Shown in pieces: positions 63,727 to 64,000 of a DNA stretch of 64,000 bases. Made by a program: the position numbers and the translations under genes. The stretch is from Allochromatium vinosum DSM 180 (GTDB taxonomy: Bacteria > Pseudomonadota > Gammaproteobacteria > Chromatiales > Chromatiaceae): contig NC_013851.1 of NCBI RefSeq assembly GCF_000025485.1, forward strand, positions 363,001 to 427,000, read 5' to 3'. The notes under the pieces were generated by a model that was not told where the DNA came from, ran no database searches, and was given only the letters and a program-made list of their open reading frames with translations. Numbering within the stretch: position 1 is the first letter of the stretch; the number at the start of each line of letters is the position of its first letter.

Positions 63727-64000
63727 CTAGCATCGGAAGCGACTGATGCTATGTGCGAGTTCCGTGGCGCTCTGGGCGATCTGGGTCGAGGTGCTGGCAT
63801 TGGCGTCAGCAGCCGAGGCGGTGTGGTCGGCGATATCGCGGATGGCGACGATATTGCGGTTGATCTCCGTCGCCACATGCGTCTGCTCCTGAACGGCGGC
63901 GGCAATCTGCGTGCTCATCTCCTGGACGCCGGCCATGTCTTCGGTGATGCGCTGGAGAAAAGCGCCCGCCTCGTTGGCTTGGGCCGAACCGGCGAGTCCT
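63727..64000 (-). CDS. Methyl-accepting chemotaxis protein, C-terminal end
   Basis: A minus-strand frame enters from the right edge and stops with TAG at 63727-63729. The 90 residues seen read QANEAGAFLQRITEDMAGVQ, then EMSTQIAAAVQEQTHVATEINRN and IRDIADHTASAADANAS, the distal helix of a chemoreceptor signalling domain. The chain ends SISRFRC without a CheR-binding pentapeptide. The sensory part lies outside the window. Confidence 0.9.
   Translation of the reverse strand, partial: GLAGSAQANEAGAFLQRITEDMAGVQEMSTQIAAAVQEQTHVATEINRNIVAIRDIADHTASAADANASTSTQIAQSATELAHSISRFRC

Overview
The window looks like chromosome from a GC-rich gammaproteobacterium, most probably a purple sulfur bacterium of the Chromatiaceae (Allochromatium/Thiocystis/Thiocapsa type). 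Support: a Gly/Tyr-rich secreted sulfur globule protein (58899-59273), a DsrC-family protein with both redox cysteines (47305-47607), a Calvin-cycle/glycolysis cluster led by transketolase, a K+-independent-type H+-pyrophosphatase, and gammaproteobacterial housekeeping genes (metK, ahcY, leuA, uvrB, ampD, nadC). Genus is inference. No rRNA, CRISPR array, prophage or replication origin was seen.

Layout. 1-4.7 kb (minus strand): the 5' part of oligopeptidase A, a CNP1-like secreted protein and a large transglutaminase/DUF2126 protein. 4.8-11.4 kb: signalling island with a PAS-GGDEF cyclase, a REC-REC-PAS-PAS-GGDEF-EAL protein, a stand-alone response regulator and a CHASE histidine kinase. 11.5-18.6 kb (minus): tkt-gap-pgk-pyk-fba. 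18.9-24.3 kb: thioredoxin-like protein, then a methyl-cycle group metK, methyltransferase, ahcY, metF, with an SAH riboswitch in front of ahcY. 24.5-28.7 kb: MFS transporter, FitAB toxin-antitoxin, hppA. 28.9-42.1 kb: an isolated V-type ATPase subunit I on the plus strand, then minus-strand genes for an ApbE flavin transferase and a complete six-gene Ech-type group 4 [NiFe]-hydrogenase (echABCDEF), an ArsB/NhaD-like antiporter and a hydrolase.

The most unusual place is 34.4-37.1 kb. The ech operon is split exactly between echB and echC by about 2.7 kb of AT-rich DNA. It carries a tyrosine-recombinase 3' remnant, an IS3 transposase remnant, a tightly coupled pair of unrecognised genes, a YefM-YoeB module with its operator, and two attC-like imperfect palindromes. 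I read it as the decayed remains of an integron with two cassettes; this is inference from layout.

42.2-64 kb: pqiABC lipid-transport genes, amtB, dsrC-like, DUF3050, rluE-tonB, ampD, nadC, a periplasmic Cache-like protein plus chemoreceptor, cbpA, a DUF4160-DUF2442 pair, leuA, a family 4 uracil-DNA glycosylase, the sulfur globule gene with its own terminator, glutaminyl cyclase-like, uvrB, an aspartate aminotransferase, tRNA-Asn and the end of a second chemoreceptor.

Functionally, carbon fixation (tkt/gap/pgk/fba), membrane energy conversion (H+-PPase, Ech hydrogenase, subunit I, antiporter) and sulfur handling (DsrC-like, sulfur globule protein) sit together with C1/methyl metabolism and signalling, as expected of a phototrophic sulfur oxidiser.
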